Assembly: GCF_017874215.1 (NCBI RefSeq)
Contig: NZ_JAGGLB010000035.1
Coordinates: 26,878-90,877, forward strand
DNA: 64,000 nt
DNA from: Paenibacillus eucommiae
GTDB taxonomy: Bacteria > Bacillota > Bacilli > Paenibacillales > NBRC-103111
Direction: 5' to 3'
The position numbers were made by a program, and so were the translations under genes. Positions 25,041 to 34,900 of the stretch are shown here, piece after piece (within the stretch, counting starts at the first letter, position 1; the number at the start of each line of letters is the position of its first letter). The notes beneath the pieces are model-generated. The model searched no databases. It was not told the DNA's origin and was given only the letters and a program-made list of their open reading frames with translations.

Positions 25041-26756
25041 TTATTTTTTCGTTTTATACCATTCATTCACATCGGCCAAGATCTCATTTCCTCCTAGCTC
25101 CAACCATCGCTTAACGAATGTATCGAATTCTTCGATGGGAGATAGCCCAAGTATGATCTTGGTGAATGTTTCCGCTTGCAACTTGGATAGTGCTGGAGCA
25201 TTTTGCACGATAGATTCAAGAGGTGATGTTGAAAATTCATCATTCATATAGAGATTGTTCGTTCGATAGTAGTTGGATACCGACAAGGCTTGCCCTTTAC
25301 TGAATATCAGGTTCCAGCTCCAGTTGGTCAGATCTCCGGATTGGAATTTCAGAATTTTCTCATAAACACCTTTATCTTCTGGGGTTAATTTGGATGTTTC
25401 GTTAGTTTCTAGCGCATTAATGATCCTTAAGCTTTCTTCTATATTCTTGAATGCCTTATACGCAGCCATATTATTGAGAAGCCAGACCTGGTTGCCATCC
25501 TCAGGAGCAGTATTAAACTTCTGATAAATCTCGTCCGACGTATTTTCATAAAACGTTTTAACCCAGAAATCGAGCATTTTAAGAATCGCCTCGGGATGCT
25601 CGACTTCCTTTTTCACAACCCAATAGCTATTTACGCCCAAGGACACTTGGGATTTGGCAGGATTACCGTCAACCGACATGATCGGAAACGCTTTCCATTC
25701 CATGGAAGGGTCTTTGTCTTTAGCCGCTTGCAGAGGATACAACCCTGCATAATACGCATAGTACATCATTCCGATCTTGCCGTTAGCGATCATCTCGAAT
25801 ACTTTGGTAATATCTTTTGCTCCGAATTCAGGGTCGATTTGCTTCGATTTAAACATCTCATTCAATTTGGCTAATGCGGATTTCATTTCAGATCGAGTAG
25901 CTCCGAAGGTCAAATTGCCATCGCTATCTTTTACCACAATGTCCGGATAGGCATGAAAGCTGTTAAAGAAACCGTTCAAAAGCATAAAATCTTTATCTAC
26001 CGCCAAACCAAAAGTATCTTGTTTACCGTTATGATCAGGATCTTGGGTGGAGAAAGCCTCGCTGATTTTCATGAGATCATCCATCGTCTTTGGCTCTGGA
26101 AGTTTGAGGGCATCTAGCCAATCCGTACGAATGAAAACCATTTGTGAACCTTCCCTACTTGGATTCGTAAAAGGAATGGCCATTAGCTTGCCGTCAATGG
26201 TAGCAGAATCTAATGCCATGGTTCCCTCTTCAGTCAGCAAACTCTTTACTCTTTCGGAAGCGTATTCATTATATACCTCAGAAAGATCAGCAAGCATGCC
26301 CGCTTCGGCAAGCTGTTTGAACTGAGTTGCATTTACCCGGAAGAAATCCGGAATGTCGCCGGAAGCAATGGTCAAATTCATTTTTTGATCTATTTGGCTT
26401 GAATCCACAGCCCACAAGGTCTTAACTTTAATGCCATATTCCTCTTCATAAGCACGAGTCCAAACATTATTCTGGATGGAATCCCCATCTGTGAACTTGA
26501 CTGTGTTTTCCTGAGTTCTCACCGTCGTCAATGTAATAGGCGGATCATATTTCCCGTCTTTGACCGCATTCTCCGATTCTATGACCTGTAAAGCTTCAGA
26601 GTTGTTTTGCGCAGTATTCGCGCCAGGAGTTTCCGCTTCATTCCCTCCACTGTTACCGCTATTGCTGCTATTACTGCTGCAAGCTGACAAGACCAAAAAA
26701 CCTGCCAAAACCACCACAAACATAAACCTGTTCAAAGATATGCTCCCTTTTTTCAC
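25041..26756 (-). CDS. Extracellular solute-binding lipoprotein (LplA-like)
   Basis: A 571-residue receptor of the large carbohydrate-type ABC family, typical of Paenibacillus LplA/YtcQ proteins. The signal peptide KKGSISLNRFMFVVVLAGFLVLSAC ends in lipobox LSAC, followed by a Ser/Asn/Gly linker. Cues for the fold include ASGDIPDFFRVNATQFKQLAEAGMLADL and ADTFGLAVDKD-like segments. The GTG at 26756 is chosen from AGGGGG upstream and the lysine-rich start it creates; a TTG at 26732 is an alternative. No permease genes accompany it, so it must use shared permeases or act as a sensor. Its neighbour is a secreted beta-helix protein, suggesting glycan uptake. Confidence 0.85.
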   Translation of the reverse strand: MKKGSISLNRFMFVVVLAGFLVLSACSSNSSNSGNSGGNEAETPGANTAQNNSEALQVIESENAVKDGKYDPPITLTTVRTQENTVKFTDGDSIQNNVWTRAYEEEYGIKVKTLWAVDSSQIDQKMNLTIASGDIPDFFRVNATQFKQLAEAGMLADLSEVYNEYASERVKSLLTEEGTMALDSATIDGKLMAIPFTNPSREGSQMVFIRTDWLDALKLPEPKTMDDLMKISEAFSTQDPDHNGKQDTFGLAVDKDFMLLNGFFNSFHAYPDIVVKDSDGNLTFGATRSEMKSALAKLNEMFKSKQIDPEFGAKDITKVFEMIANGKIGMMYYAYYAGLYPLQAAKDKDPSMEWKAFPIMSVDGNPAKSQVSLGVNSYWVVKKEVEHPEAILKMLDFWVKTFYENTSDEIYQKFNTAPEDGNQVWLLNNMAAYKAFKNIEESLRIINALETNETSKLTPEDKGVYEKILKFQSGDLTNWSWNLIFSKGQALSVSNYYRTNNLYMNDEFSTSPLESIVQNAPALSKLQAETFTKIILGLSPIEEFDTFVKRWLELGGNEILADVNEWYKTKK

Positions 26757-27016
26757 TTCCAGTTCCCCCTGTATCGAAGTTGGCCAATCAGAATAGTGGG
26801 TACTCCTGAGCTTTCCATCTGAGCACACCTTGATTATATAGGTGCATGTTCTCTCCTTGATAGATGCAATTTCCGTACTTTTATTCCCATTCTGGTATTG
26901 TGCCTGGTAAAGATCAATTGATGAATAGATGTTTGGTTAATGTGTGCTTATTCGCTTCCTTGAAAGTACACGAAAAGAAGCGACCTATGGATCGCCCCTT
27001 CACGTGCTACTACACT

Positions 27017-27478
27017 TTACTTAGTTTTTATACTCCGGTAATAATCACTAAGACTATTTGGAATATGCCCAATGGCAAAAATCACACTGAAGATAAATAA
27101 ATAGGTGGAGTGAGTAATGACTGAGGCGAACAGAAAATAAAGAATTGGAAAAATAGCTAAAGGCACTGGAACACCCAGCAATGGAGAGAACAGCAATTTA
27201 AACTCCCTATTATTCCTAAAATATCTTACCCATCCAAAATAGTACATAAAAAGAGATAGTAACATCACAATTAGTGAGATTATTTCGTATACATTTTGAA
27301 TTTGTATAGAAAAAAATATGGGGACTATGATCACCCCAAATCTCCCAATGCCTTCTACTACCGCTAAGATCAGGCTTTTCTTTTTTTCACTAGGCACAAT
27401 CTGCGGCTTTAATTTTAAGAAAATCAGGTTCGGCAACAATATCATAAACGGTATCCATAGACTCGCTGGATGAAGCAA
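27017..27478 (-). CDS. Small integral membrane protein
   Basis: A 153-residue protein with about four hydrophobic spans (near 5-22, 36-60, 63-85 and 98-140) and a basic C-terminus (YYRSIKTK). The family is not recognised. TTG at 27478 follows AAAGGGGG at workable spacing. It stands alone between an upstream MerR operon in the other direction and the solute receptor gene. Confidence 0.6.
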   Translation of the reverse strand: MLHPASLWIPFMILLPNLIFLKLKPQIVPSEKKKSLILAVVEGIGRFGVIIVPIFFSIQIQNVYEIISLIVMLLSLFMYYFGWVRYFRNNREFKLLFSPLLGVPVPLAIFPILYFLFASVITHSTYLFIFSVIFAIGHIPNSLSDYYRSIKTK

Positions 27479-27614
27479 TGCTGTGCCCCCTTTTTGAAGT
27501 TCAAGTGCCCTTAGTATACTGTAAATATTAGTAATTAGGAACTTTATCTAAGTTGTTTCCCAAGTTGAAATAAGCAAGGTCCAATCCCTCCCGCTCCTCT
27601 TCCCCACCAACACC

Positions 27615-27646
27615 TTGACTCTCCCCTATACGTCATGGTTTACTAT
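27615..27646 (+). promoter_or_regulatory. MerR-type promoter with stretched spacer
   Basis: TTGACT (27615-27620) and TACTAT (27641-27646) are separated by 20 bp instead of 17. MerR regulators act on such over-long spacers by twisting the DNA, so this is the likely autoregulated promoter of the MerR/SMR operon. Confidence 0.65.
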
Positions 27647-27678
27647 GTTCATATTACAGACACGGAGGATGGGAGCCG

Positions 27679-28503
27679 ATGTACAGAATTGGGAAGCTCG
27701 CGCAGGAAGCTGGCATTTCTATAAGGACACTGCGGTATTATGACAAGCTTGGGCTGCTTAAGCCAACTATGGTATCTGAATCCGGATACAGATATTACAC
27801 CAACGAAGACGTTATGCGGCTTCAGCATATATCGACGCTCAAGCAGCTCGGCTTTACTCTCGCGGAAATTGCGAATGTGCTATCTTCAGCAGAGCAAGAA
27901 GGTAATCGGGCTGAAAGCTGGAAGCATGCCATTCGCCTGCAGATCGAGGAAGTCCGCAAGGAGCAAAAACGTCTGCACCTCCTGGACCGCATGCTGCACA
28001 TAACACTTCATACGGTAGAGGTCCGGGGGGACGTAAATGCCGAAGAAGTGCTAGGATTTATCCAGATTACAGAAGCAAATACAGCAACCGGGGAAAACGG
28101 TAAGCTGCGGGATGCGCTTCGAAAGGCGAATTTCACGCAGGAAGAGCTGCCCATCCTCGAAGCATTGCCTTCACTTGACACAGATGACCCGCGGAATCTG
28201 AATTGGCTGCGGCTGCTGAAAGAGGTGCACGAGAGGCTGAATGTTCCCCATGATTCCGATTCGGAATCAGACTTGGAGTCAGAGGATCGACTAGCTGAAA
28301 AGCTGCTGACTGTTGGCGAAGAGCTGTTTCAGGGGAGCGACCAATTATTCGAAAAATATTGGGAATGGGTCCGGCCGGAACCAGGCAAACATGAGAAGGT
28401 GCTTGGACTCGATGGTGAAACAATGGCCTACATCGATAGGATCGTAGATGCTTATTTGCTCAGACAGCAAGAGAATACAACGAAAGGACGAGATGAATCT
28501 TGA
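27679..28503 (+). CDS. MerR family transcriptional regulator
   Basis: A 274-residue regulator. The N-terminal winged helix is at about 2-70 (YRIGKLAQEAGISIRTLRYYDKLGLL ... HISTLKQLGFTLAEI), followed by a coiled coil (about 80-110) and a C-terminal domain of about 150 residues that probably binds the effector. GGAGGATGGGAG precedes the ATG. It is the first gene of an operon with two SMR efflux genes; the 3-4 nt overlap with the next gene shows tight coupling. It most likely activates the operon when a cationic drug or other substrate is present. Confidence 0.9.
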   Translation: MYRIGKLAQEAGISIRTLRYYDKLGLLKPTMVSESGYRYYTNEDVMRLQHISTLKQLGFTLAEIANVLSSAEQEGNRAESWKHAIRLQIEEVRKEQKRLHLLDRMLHITLHTVEVRGDVNAEEVLGFIQITEANTATGENGKLRDALRKANFTQEELPILEALPSLDTDDPRNLNWLRLLKEVHERLNVPHDSDSESDLESEDRLAEKLLTVGEELFQGSDQLFEKYWEWVRPEPGKHEKVLGLDGETMAYIDRIVDAYLLRQQENTTKGRDES

Positions 28504-28874
28504 GTGATAAGATCCCGTTAGAGAAAACAGATAAAAAAGATAAAGTCATTTCAAAAAATAAGGCATGGCTTTATGTGGCGCTGGGCGGCGCTCTGGAAAT
28601 CGTCTGGGCGTCCGGGTTTAAATACGAGGCGGTACCCCAAATCCTCGTACTGATTTCGCTATTGACCAGCTTCGATTTGATTATCAGAGCTACCAAGGTA
28701 CTGCCTGTCGGCACGGTTTATGCGGTGTTCGCCGGACTGGGGACAGTAGGCACCGTGATCGTCGAAGCTATCGCAGAAGGCAGTATTAGTGCAGCAAAGA
28801 TAGGGCTTATCTTGATGCTGCTGTTGTTTATTTTCGGATTGAAATTAACGGCTGGCAAGGAGGGAATCCGATGA
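28500..28874 (+). CDS. SMR family multidrug efflux subunit (YkkC-like)
   Basis: A 124-residue inner-membrane protein with four helices and an extra charged N-terminal tail of about 22 residues before KAWLYVALGGALEIVWASGFK. The conserved Glu (LEIVW) is the proton/substrate site of small multidrug resistance transporters, and PVGTVYAVFAGLGTVGTV matches the SMR loop. TTG at 28500 overlaps the merR stop (TTGA). It pairs with the next gene, which has the complementary features of YkkD; paired SMR proteins form asymmetric heterodimers. Confidence 0.9.
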   Translation: MSDKIPLEKTDKKDKVISKNKAWLYVALGGALEIVWASGFKYEAVPQILVLISLLTSFDLIIRATKVLPVGTVYAVFAGLGTVGTVIVEAIAEGSISAAKIGLILMLLLFIFGLKLTAGKEGIR

Positions 28875-29191
28875 GTTCTGCATGGGGGATGTTAATCGCA
28901 GCTGGACTGTTGGAGATCGTTGGAGTCATCGGGATTAAGCGGGTTGCTGAGAAGAACAACTGGACCAACAACATTATCCTGATTGGAGGGTTCATATGCA
29001 GCTTTCAATTACTGCTCGGCGCACTTGAGACCATCTCACTCTCCACTGGTTATGCAGTCTGGACGGGGATTGGCACAGTTGGTGCCGCTGTTGTGGGGAT
29101 GCTCTTCTTTAAAGAATCAAAAAGCCTGATGAGGATGGTTTGCATACTTGGTGTTATCTTTTGTGTGGTTGGTTTGAAGCTGTTGGAATAA
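28871..29191 (+). CDS. SMR family multidrug efflux subunit (YkkD-like)
   Basis: A 106-residue four-helix protein. AAGLLEIVGVIGIKR carries the conserved Glu, and STGYAVWTGIGTVGAAVVGMLFFKE the SMR signature. ATGA overlap with the previous gene and a strong AAGGAGGG site give coupled translation. With its partner it should form a heterodimeric proton antiporter for lipophilic cations or guanidinium-like compounds. No guanidine riboswitch is apparent upstream; control seems to rest with MerR. Confidence 0.9.
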   Translation: MSSAWGMLIAAGLLEIVGVIGIKRVAEKNNWTNNIILIGGFICSFQLLLGALETISLSTGYAVWTGIGTVGAAVVGMLFFKESKSLMRMVCILGVIFCVVGLKLLE

Positions 29192-29204
29192 CCGTTTCTG
29201 TGGA

Positions 29205-29240
29205 AGAGGCTGCAGCCCATCTTGTCGTGGGCACAGCCCT
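29205..29240 (+). terminator. Possible terminator hairpin
   Basis: GAGGCTG, CA, GCCCA pairs with TGGGC, AC, AGCCCTC around an 8-nt loop. The stem is strong but no T-run follows, so it may be rho-dependent or only stabilise the SMR mRNA. Confidence 0.45.
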
Positions 29241-29265
29241 CATCATCACTCGTATATCATGTTCA

Positions 29266-30012
29266 TCAATCCCACCAAAAGTACCATGCTGTAGAACCTT
29301 TTAATTGGCTTGCAAGCGCACGGATACTGTCTCCACCTTTTCCTGCCTGCATCACAATATCATAGCAAAAAGCGAACTGTTCTTTTGCCAGTATTTCTGC
29401 TTCCACTTCGGACTTTGGCGGATTTGTAAGTTCCAACTCCCAATTCTCATAAGTCACTAGACCAGGAACTGCCCCATATTTCTGGTGCCAGCGGCGGAAA
29501 ACCGCCATTTGCTCCTTAGGATTTGGACAGTCATTAAAACCGCCCATAGGAATCCATGCTGCAAGCTCCCAAGGGTTTCGAGTAGGAATTTTAGCTAGAA
29601 TAATTTCCTTATGAGGTGTATTTCCATCCATATGGCTGTAGAAATAGCCGCTTGATTCGACCTCCGAAAATTCGCCTAATACATTTATATCCTTGTGCAT
29701 ATCCATGTATTCCGCAAGCCGATCAGCCAAGAACGCACCCACATCCAGCTTTTCAGCTTCCTTGATGACATTTGCACGATAAGCAGCAATACCCTCTGTC
29801 GTGTTTTCCACATCAAAATCATCAAAGATAAATTCAATTGTTTCAGCCAGCGTATCACTTGCAACAACAATCAATGGGATGAATCCATCTTCTTTGCCTA
29901 GCTCAGTGAGTTCGTTAAAGCGGCGGAGAATGTTCTCGCCACTCTTTTCATTTTCAAACAGCTCATAATCACAATTCAAAAAATCTAGTATGGCTTTACA
30001 ATCATCGGTCAT
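29266..30012 (-). CDS. DUF4253 domain protein
   Basis: A 248-residue soluble protein. The last 110 residues match DUF4253: the LAAWIPMGGFNDCPNP block, RRWHQKYGAVPGLVTYENWELELTNPP, an AKEQFAFCYDIV segment and the terminal STAWYFWWD. Families with this domain are found with Imm/SUKH-like or metal-related proteins, and no activity is established that I know of. AAGGAG lies 8 nt before the ATG. It follows a WGR-domain gene by 18 nt on the same strand; the two form an operon. Confidence 0.85.
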   Translation of the reverse strand: MTDDCKAILDFLNCDYELFENEKSGENILRRFNELTELGKEDGFIPLIVVASDTLAETIEFIFDDFDVENTTEGIAAYRANVIKEAEKLDVGAFLADRLAEYMDMHKDINVLGEFSEVESSGYFYSHMDGNTPHKEIILAKIPTRNPWELAAWIPMGGFNDCPNPKEQMAVFRRWHQKYGAVPGLVTYENWELELTNPPKSEVEAEILAKEQFAFCYDIVMQAGKGGDSIRALASQLKGSTAWYFWWD

Positions 30013-30030
30013 AACTAAAACTCCTTTTTT

Positions 30031-30747
30031 TCAGAAAGATTTCAAATCTTCAATCATTTTATTTAATAGTTCCGAATGCTCGCCCCAGTTCAAAACTTTT
30101 GCTGTTATTTTCATCCTTTCCATGGAGTCGATCGCACATTGCCTTAGTTGATTATCCACTTTCCCTGTTATTTTTATCTGACCAAAAGCCACAGCATAAG
30201 TGATCATATCACTTTGCGTCATGTCCATCTCGTCAGTTTCGACTAATTTTTTTACTTCCTCTTCTTTAAGGCTGCTAACGGGAATATATTTCATTCCCCA
30301 TTCATGTTCGATCATATATTTAGGAAAATCAACAAAGTTCTGCTGACTTTTATTTCTCAGATTTTCGCTTAGTATTGACAATGCATCTGAACCTTCATCA
30401 CTACCGAACGGTGCTTCTTCATCCGCGCAGTCATAATAAAAATCGTCGTTAAAATGTTTTACAAAATTTGGATGGGAAGTCTTTGAATGCGGCCCTATTT
30501 CCTCATCATCAAAATAAAAACGATCTATAAAATCAAAATCATAGGCAGGCTGATAGCCCTTTTTCAGTTTTTTGGTAATAAGCGATTCAGCTTGTTTGGT
30601 GCATTCCTCTTCAGAATCAAATTCTTTGAGTTCATATTTTCCCGTAGAGCCTGTCTTTCCATAATTAACAGCTAAGTCACAGCCACTATAATCTATCCAC
30701 CAAAATTTACTAGATTTCTCATCTTGAAAGGTAAATGCCTTTTTCAA
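30031..30747 (-). CDS. WGR domain protein
   Basis: A 238-residue protein whose first 80 residues form a WGR domain: FWWIDYSGCDLAVNYGKTGSTG then FDSEEECTKQAESLITKKLKKGY. WGR domains bind nucleic-acid ends or act in MolR-like and PARP proteins; the remaining 160 residues are unassigned. The TTG at 30747 has GGAGG nine nt upstream; the TTG at 30753 is only three nt from it and less likely. It is operonic with the DUF4253 gene. Confidence 0.8.
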   Translation of the reverse strand: MKKAFTFQDEKSSKFWWIDYSGCDLAVNYGKTGSTGKYELKEFDSEEECTKQAESLITKKLKKGYQPAYDFDFIDRFYFDDEEIGPHSKTSHPNFVKHFNDDFYYDCADEEAPFGSDEGSDALSILSENLRNKSQQNFVDFPKYMIEHEWGMKYIPVSSLKEEEVKKLVETDEMDMTQSDMITYAVAFGQIKITGKVDNQLRQCAIDSMERMKITAKVLNWGEHSELLNKMIEDLKSF

Positions 30748-30992
30748 CTCCAAATTCCTCCAAAAATATGAACTTAGTACTTTGTTAATTTTAACAAGTT
30801 TCCAAACAAAACGCTAATAATGGGTAGGAAAAGCTTTTATGACAGTTGAGTATGAGAAAAAACACAAGCTGGCGATTTATTCTGCCAACTTGTGTTTTCC
30901 CTAAAAAAAGGATATAAGGTATCTGATGCGCCTTAAGACGCTAATGAATAAAGCTTCCGACATAAATACGATCAGCCGGCATTTGAAGCAGC
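30748..30992. other. Intergenic region between two - strand operons
   Basis: About 245 nt holding the terminator at 30859-30898 and, nearer the WGR gene, its presumed promoter. No further gene seen. Confidence 0.4.
30859..30898 (-). terminator. Terminator of the giant-kinase operon
   Basis: AAAACACAAG (30859-30868) and TGGC pair with GCCA and CTTGTGTTTT (30889-30898). On the - strand the stem runs into TTTTTT. It ends the transcript of the kinase, its regulator and the 54-aa gene. Confidence 0.85.
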
Positions 30993-31157
30993 TCATTTTT
31001 TACCCTTCGTCTTCTTAGTAACCTTGGTTTTAAACCCGAGTCTGCGCCTTGTATGCTTGCCCAGCTTGTACCAAAGCTTCCCTTCATCATCGCGAAAAAA
31101 CTTAATGCCAATCTTGCTTAAAGGCGTCCACACTTCGCTAAAATAATAATATGGCAT
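30993..31157 (-). CDS. Small basic hypothetical protein, 54 aa
   Basis: Starts MPYYYFSEVWTPLSKIG and ends in a Lys/Arg-rich tail (TRRRLGFKTKVTKKTKGKK). The ATG at 31157 follows GGAGGGGGCGAGAGA, a strong ribosome binding site; the frame opens earlier at 31232 without one. It is the last gene before the terminator, 84 nt after the response regulator. The basic tail suggests nucleic-acid contact. The family is not recognised. Confidence 0.6.
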   Translation of the reverse strand: MPYYYFSEVWTPLSKIGIKFFRDDEGKLWYKLGKHTRRRLGFKTKVTKKTKGKK

Positions 31158-31226
31158 TCTCTCGCCCCCTCCATATAACAATAGGAGGAAAAGCATAAAT
31201 CCACTAGTGTCGGTTGTCATACCCAT

Positions 31227-31240
31227 TGTCATATGACATT
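31227..31240. promoter_or_regulatory. TGTCATATGACA palindrome
   Basis: A perfect 12-bp palindrome just after the response regulator gene and before the small basic gene. It is a possible regulator site or the loop of an mRNA hairpin; unassigned. Confidence 0.3.
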
Positions 31241-31909
31241 TTACGGGTGCTGTTTGCGCAGCAGCCGGACGATAGCTTCAGCCCGATTATTAACCTCAAG
31301 CTTGCTGTATATGGTGCTCACATAATTACGTACGGTGCCCTCCGATATTTGTAAATCTTCAGCAATTTCCTTGTTGGACAGCCCCTTCATCACCAATCTG
31401 GACACCTCATCCTCCCTGTCTGTTAAGCGCATTTCACCCATTGAACCCTCATATTCATGTTCTTTGCGAGCTAAGCGGGCAGCTAATTTCTCCGCAATGA
31501 CACCTTGCAGTACGAATTGGCCAGCAGCTGCGTCACGAATGGCGCTGATCAGCCTATCACCGTCCATATCCTTGAGAATATAGCCGCTCGCCCCGCTCGA
31601 AAGTCCTTCCACGATATAGCTATCATCTACAAAAGTAGTCAAAATCAGGATCACTATATGAGGAAAATCGCGCTTAATGCTTTTTATACTGGCTATCCCG
31701 TCCATAACAGGCATTTGGATATCCATCAATATCAGATCAGGCAGCAAGGCAGCTGCCAGCTCGTAGGCCTCCATGCCATTTTTGGCCATACCGACAACAT
31801 CCATATCTTCTTCCGAATCCAAAATTGTTTTCAAACCTTCGCGAGTGAGGAATTGATCATCCGCTATCATAAGTCTGTACAAGCGACTATCTGTAATCTT
31901 CATCTTCAT
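31241..31909 (-). CDS. NarL/FixJ family response regulator
   Basis: A 222-residue regulator. The receiver domain has DD at 17-18, phospho-acceptor Asp63 (LILMDIQMP) and YILKDMDG; a LuxR-type HTH follows at about 155-220 (LTDREDEVSRLVMKGLSNKEIAEDLQISEGTVRNYVS). GGAGG lies 9 nt before the ATG. It begins 16 nt after the giant kinase stop and is surely its partner. The orphan kinase at 6496 has the same HisKA_3 core and could also feed it. Confidence 0.93.
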   Translation of the reverse strand: MKMKITDSRLYRLMIADDQFLTREGLKTILDSEEDMDVVGMAKNGMEAYELAAALLPDLILMDIQMPVMDGIASIKSIKRDFPHIVILILTTFVDDSYIVEGLSSGASGYILKDMDGDRLISAIRDAAAGQFVLQGVIAEKLAARLARKEHEYEGSMGEMRLTDREDEVSRLVMKGLSNKEIAEDLQISEGTVRNYVSTIYSKLEVNNRAEAIVRLLRKQHP

Positions 31910-31925
31910 CCATCTTTGCCTCCTC

Positions 31926-34900
31926 CTACAAAAGGTAGGGTATAACTATTTGCAGCAAACACCCTTGCCCTGTTACTGGCTCTATATATAAGTTCCCGCC
32001 TAAACCCTCAACCCGGTCTCTCATCGCCGTAAGTCCAAACCCAGGGTTTATTTGGTCCGCTCCTTCGCCATTGTCCTCCAATCGAAAAACAAGAAGGTTA
32101 CCTTCAGTTTTCAATGTAAAATGGAATATGTCTGCAGCACCATGCCGTATCCCATTGGTCAAACCTTCCTGAAGCGCATGGTAGATAACGTGATTATAAA
32201 CACCAGTTAGCTCTGGAATTTGCTTAATAGTAACATGTATGCTAACGTTGGCCTGATGCTCGGTATTCCGAATCAGTTTAAGAAGCTCTTCCTTGAGATC
32301 AAAGGACTCTCCTTGCTTCAGCATATGGACGGAGCGACGGATTTCTGATAAACTATGCCGGAGCTGGTCTTGCACATTTTGCAATCTCACTCTCGCATCT
32401 TCCTTGTTAGTATGAAGCTGCCTCTTCCCGGCTTCGATTTGCAGTATGCTTGATGTTAGTGCATGCCCTACAATATCATGAACCTCCGCAGAAATACGGT
32501 TGCGCTCAGATTGGATCGATACTTGCGTCAACGCTGCCGCTGTTTCCTCCATTGCATGCTCCAGTGTGCGTGTCCTTTCCTTGACTTGATCCTCCAGACT
32601 GTTTTTTAACCGTTCTATGTTCGTATATAACCTTGCATTATCGATGGAAATAGCGCATTGCGAGCAAAGCAGCTTCAACACATCCATCCTGCCATGCGTG
32701 AAAACACCTGCAGACATATTGTTTTCCAAGTACAAAATACAAACCATCTGGTTATTTTTGACGATCGGCATACAAACAACTGACTTCAGCTTTCTCTTCT
32801 GAACATACGTACTGTTCGTAAATAATCCTTCACTTGAAGCATCCTCAAGCACAATTTCCTCCATCGTTCGCGCCACATAACCGACAATCGCTGTTGATAC
32901 CTTGTCCGTGCTATCCAACATTTCACTTGCCAGTTCGATATGGCCGGCCGTTCCATAGGCTTCAACGAACAGGACATGCTCCTGCTCGAAAATCAGGGCT
33001 CCCCTCTCAGCACCAGCATTCTGGAGCAGGATCCGCATCAACGTATCCAGTAATTTCTCCATCACTACCTCCTGAGATATCGCCTGCACCGATTTCATTA
33101 CAGCATAGTAATCGATGCCGTCAACAGGAGACTTGTTGTCGATAAGCAGCAGGTGCTTGAAGCGGGCTTCCAAGTCGGCAGCCTTTGCCTTTGCTCCCCA
33201 GTTCAAATAAGCTTGATGAGCGCGGGTCATACACACAGCTGCCAGATAAACATTACCTTGCCCAAGATGGAATTTCCCTGCACATTCCGAAGCAATCGCC
33301 ATATTGTGGACATGCCCATGCTTTTCCGCGTCAACATAAGCTTCTTCGTATAAACGTTCGGCCTTGAGCTTAAGCCTTGTCACACGCGAAATTTCCGCCG
33401 CGAGCAGCAAATATTTATGCTTATAGTTTTCTGGACAACGCTTAGCGATACGCTTCATGTGGTTTTTATAATGCTGCATGAGCTTCAAGAATTGCCGTTG
33501 TTCTTGCGGACTTACTGAGTCATAGAGCGCAGCCATAATAAGGACATAGTACATGCCATGAGCCCCATACTCATACTCTCCTTTTTTACGCCCCTCGTTA
33601 AGCTTGTCCGCTTTAAGTACATAAATATAAGCTTCCTTGTATCGCCCAAACAAATAACTGGTTAAATAGCTCATAAAATATATGCCATCCAGAAGCCCTT
33701 GATCATGCTTACCTTGATCGATTAGAGTAAAAGACTCATCGTACACATCGATGTCAGTAAAAGGATCGTTATCATGGGGCTCACCAGTTAAACGGACAAA
33801 TAACTGCGCCAAAACAACTGCAGAATTGAATTGTCTACTGCTGTGATTTCGTTTTATCTCATATGCATGGTTTACGATTAATTGATAGGCTCCTTCAATC
33901 GGCTTGCCAAGAAATAAGGCTATTGCGCTTGCGAACAAAATACTCATATTTACATGCCACAAACTGCCAGTCTCCAGCCTTGTCCGTTCAATATTGCCGA
34001 CAAACCTGTCATACAAATCAGGATCATAACGACGCCAGCTATCGTAACATATAGAAAAGGCATTGATGGTAATAGCACGCACCCTCGGATGAGATTCAGA
34101 CATTTCGCACGCGAGCATTCCCCACTTATAGGCATCTTTATATTTCCGGGTCTGCATCGTATGCAGGATAGCCATGCCCACATAAGCAATCGATGATTCT
34201 GGAGCACAACCGTAGTCAAGTGTCAGTTCCAACATAACCAGAATTGAGCTTGCCCAGCTCTGCCTGTCGTACATAAAATAAACGACTCCCATGCTTGTAA
34301 ATACAGCAATAGCAGCCAAATATCTAGGATCTGTCATCGGCGGGAGACTGCGAAGTGACTCTACACTTCGGCCACGAAGCTTCCACTGAATCCTAAGCCA
34401 ATGGCGAAGTAAGCTTATATTTGTTGTCTCCGGAAGTTGCCGAACCTGAAGCAGTTGGAGCGCTTTGTGTCCCAGGTCGATCACTTTATGGTAATTGTAT
34501 TGATTCGATTCCAGCTCGATGATTGTAATGTAGAGCTGCGCGCTTCTAAGATCAGAATCCGATTTTTGCAATAGTGCTTCAAACAATTTATCAGCTTCAT
34601 CGAAGTTTGCGCACAGAAATTCACATATTGCCCGCTCTTGAAACGTTTGATACATCGCTTCATAATCCGTTTGCCAGTCTTTCTCCTCAAGCAGCATGGT
34701 TGCTTGCCGATAATAGCGCAGCGCAGCTTCATAGGCTGTCGATTGCTTGGCTTTCTGCCCGGCCAGATCATTAAGAACCGCCAATTCCCGCCTTTCAGCT
34801 TCATTCCGAATACAGGAAATAGCTGCATTCAGATGTTTGACGACTTCAAACAGCAGCATCTCCTGCTGAGAATGTGTATGCAAGCGGCTTTTCAATAACT

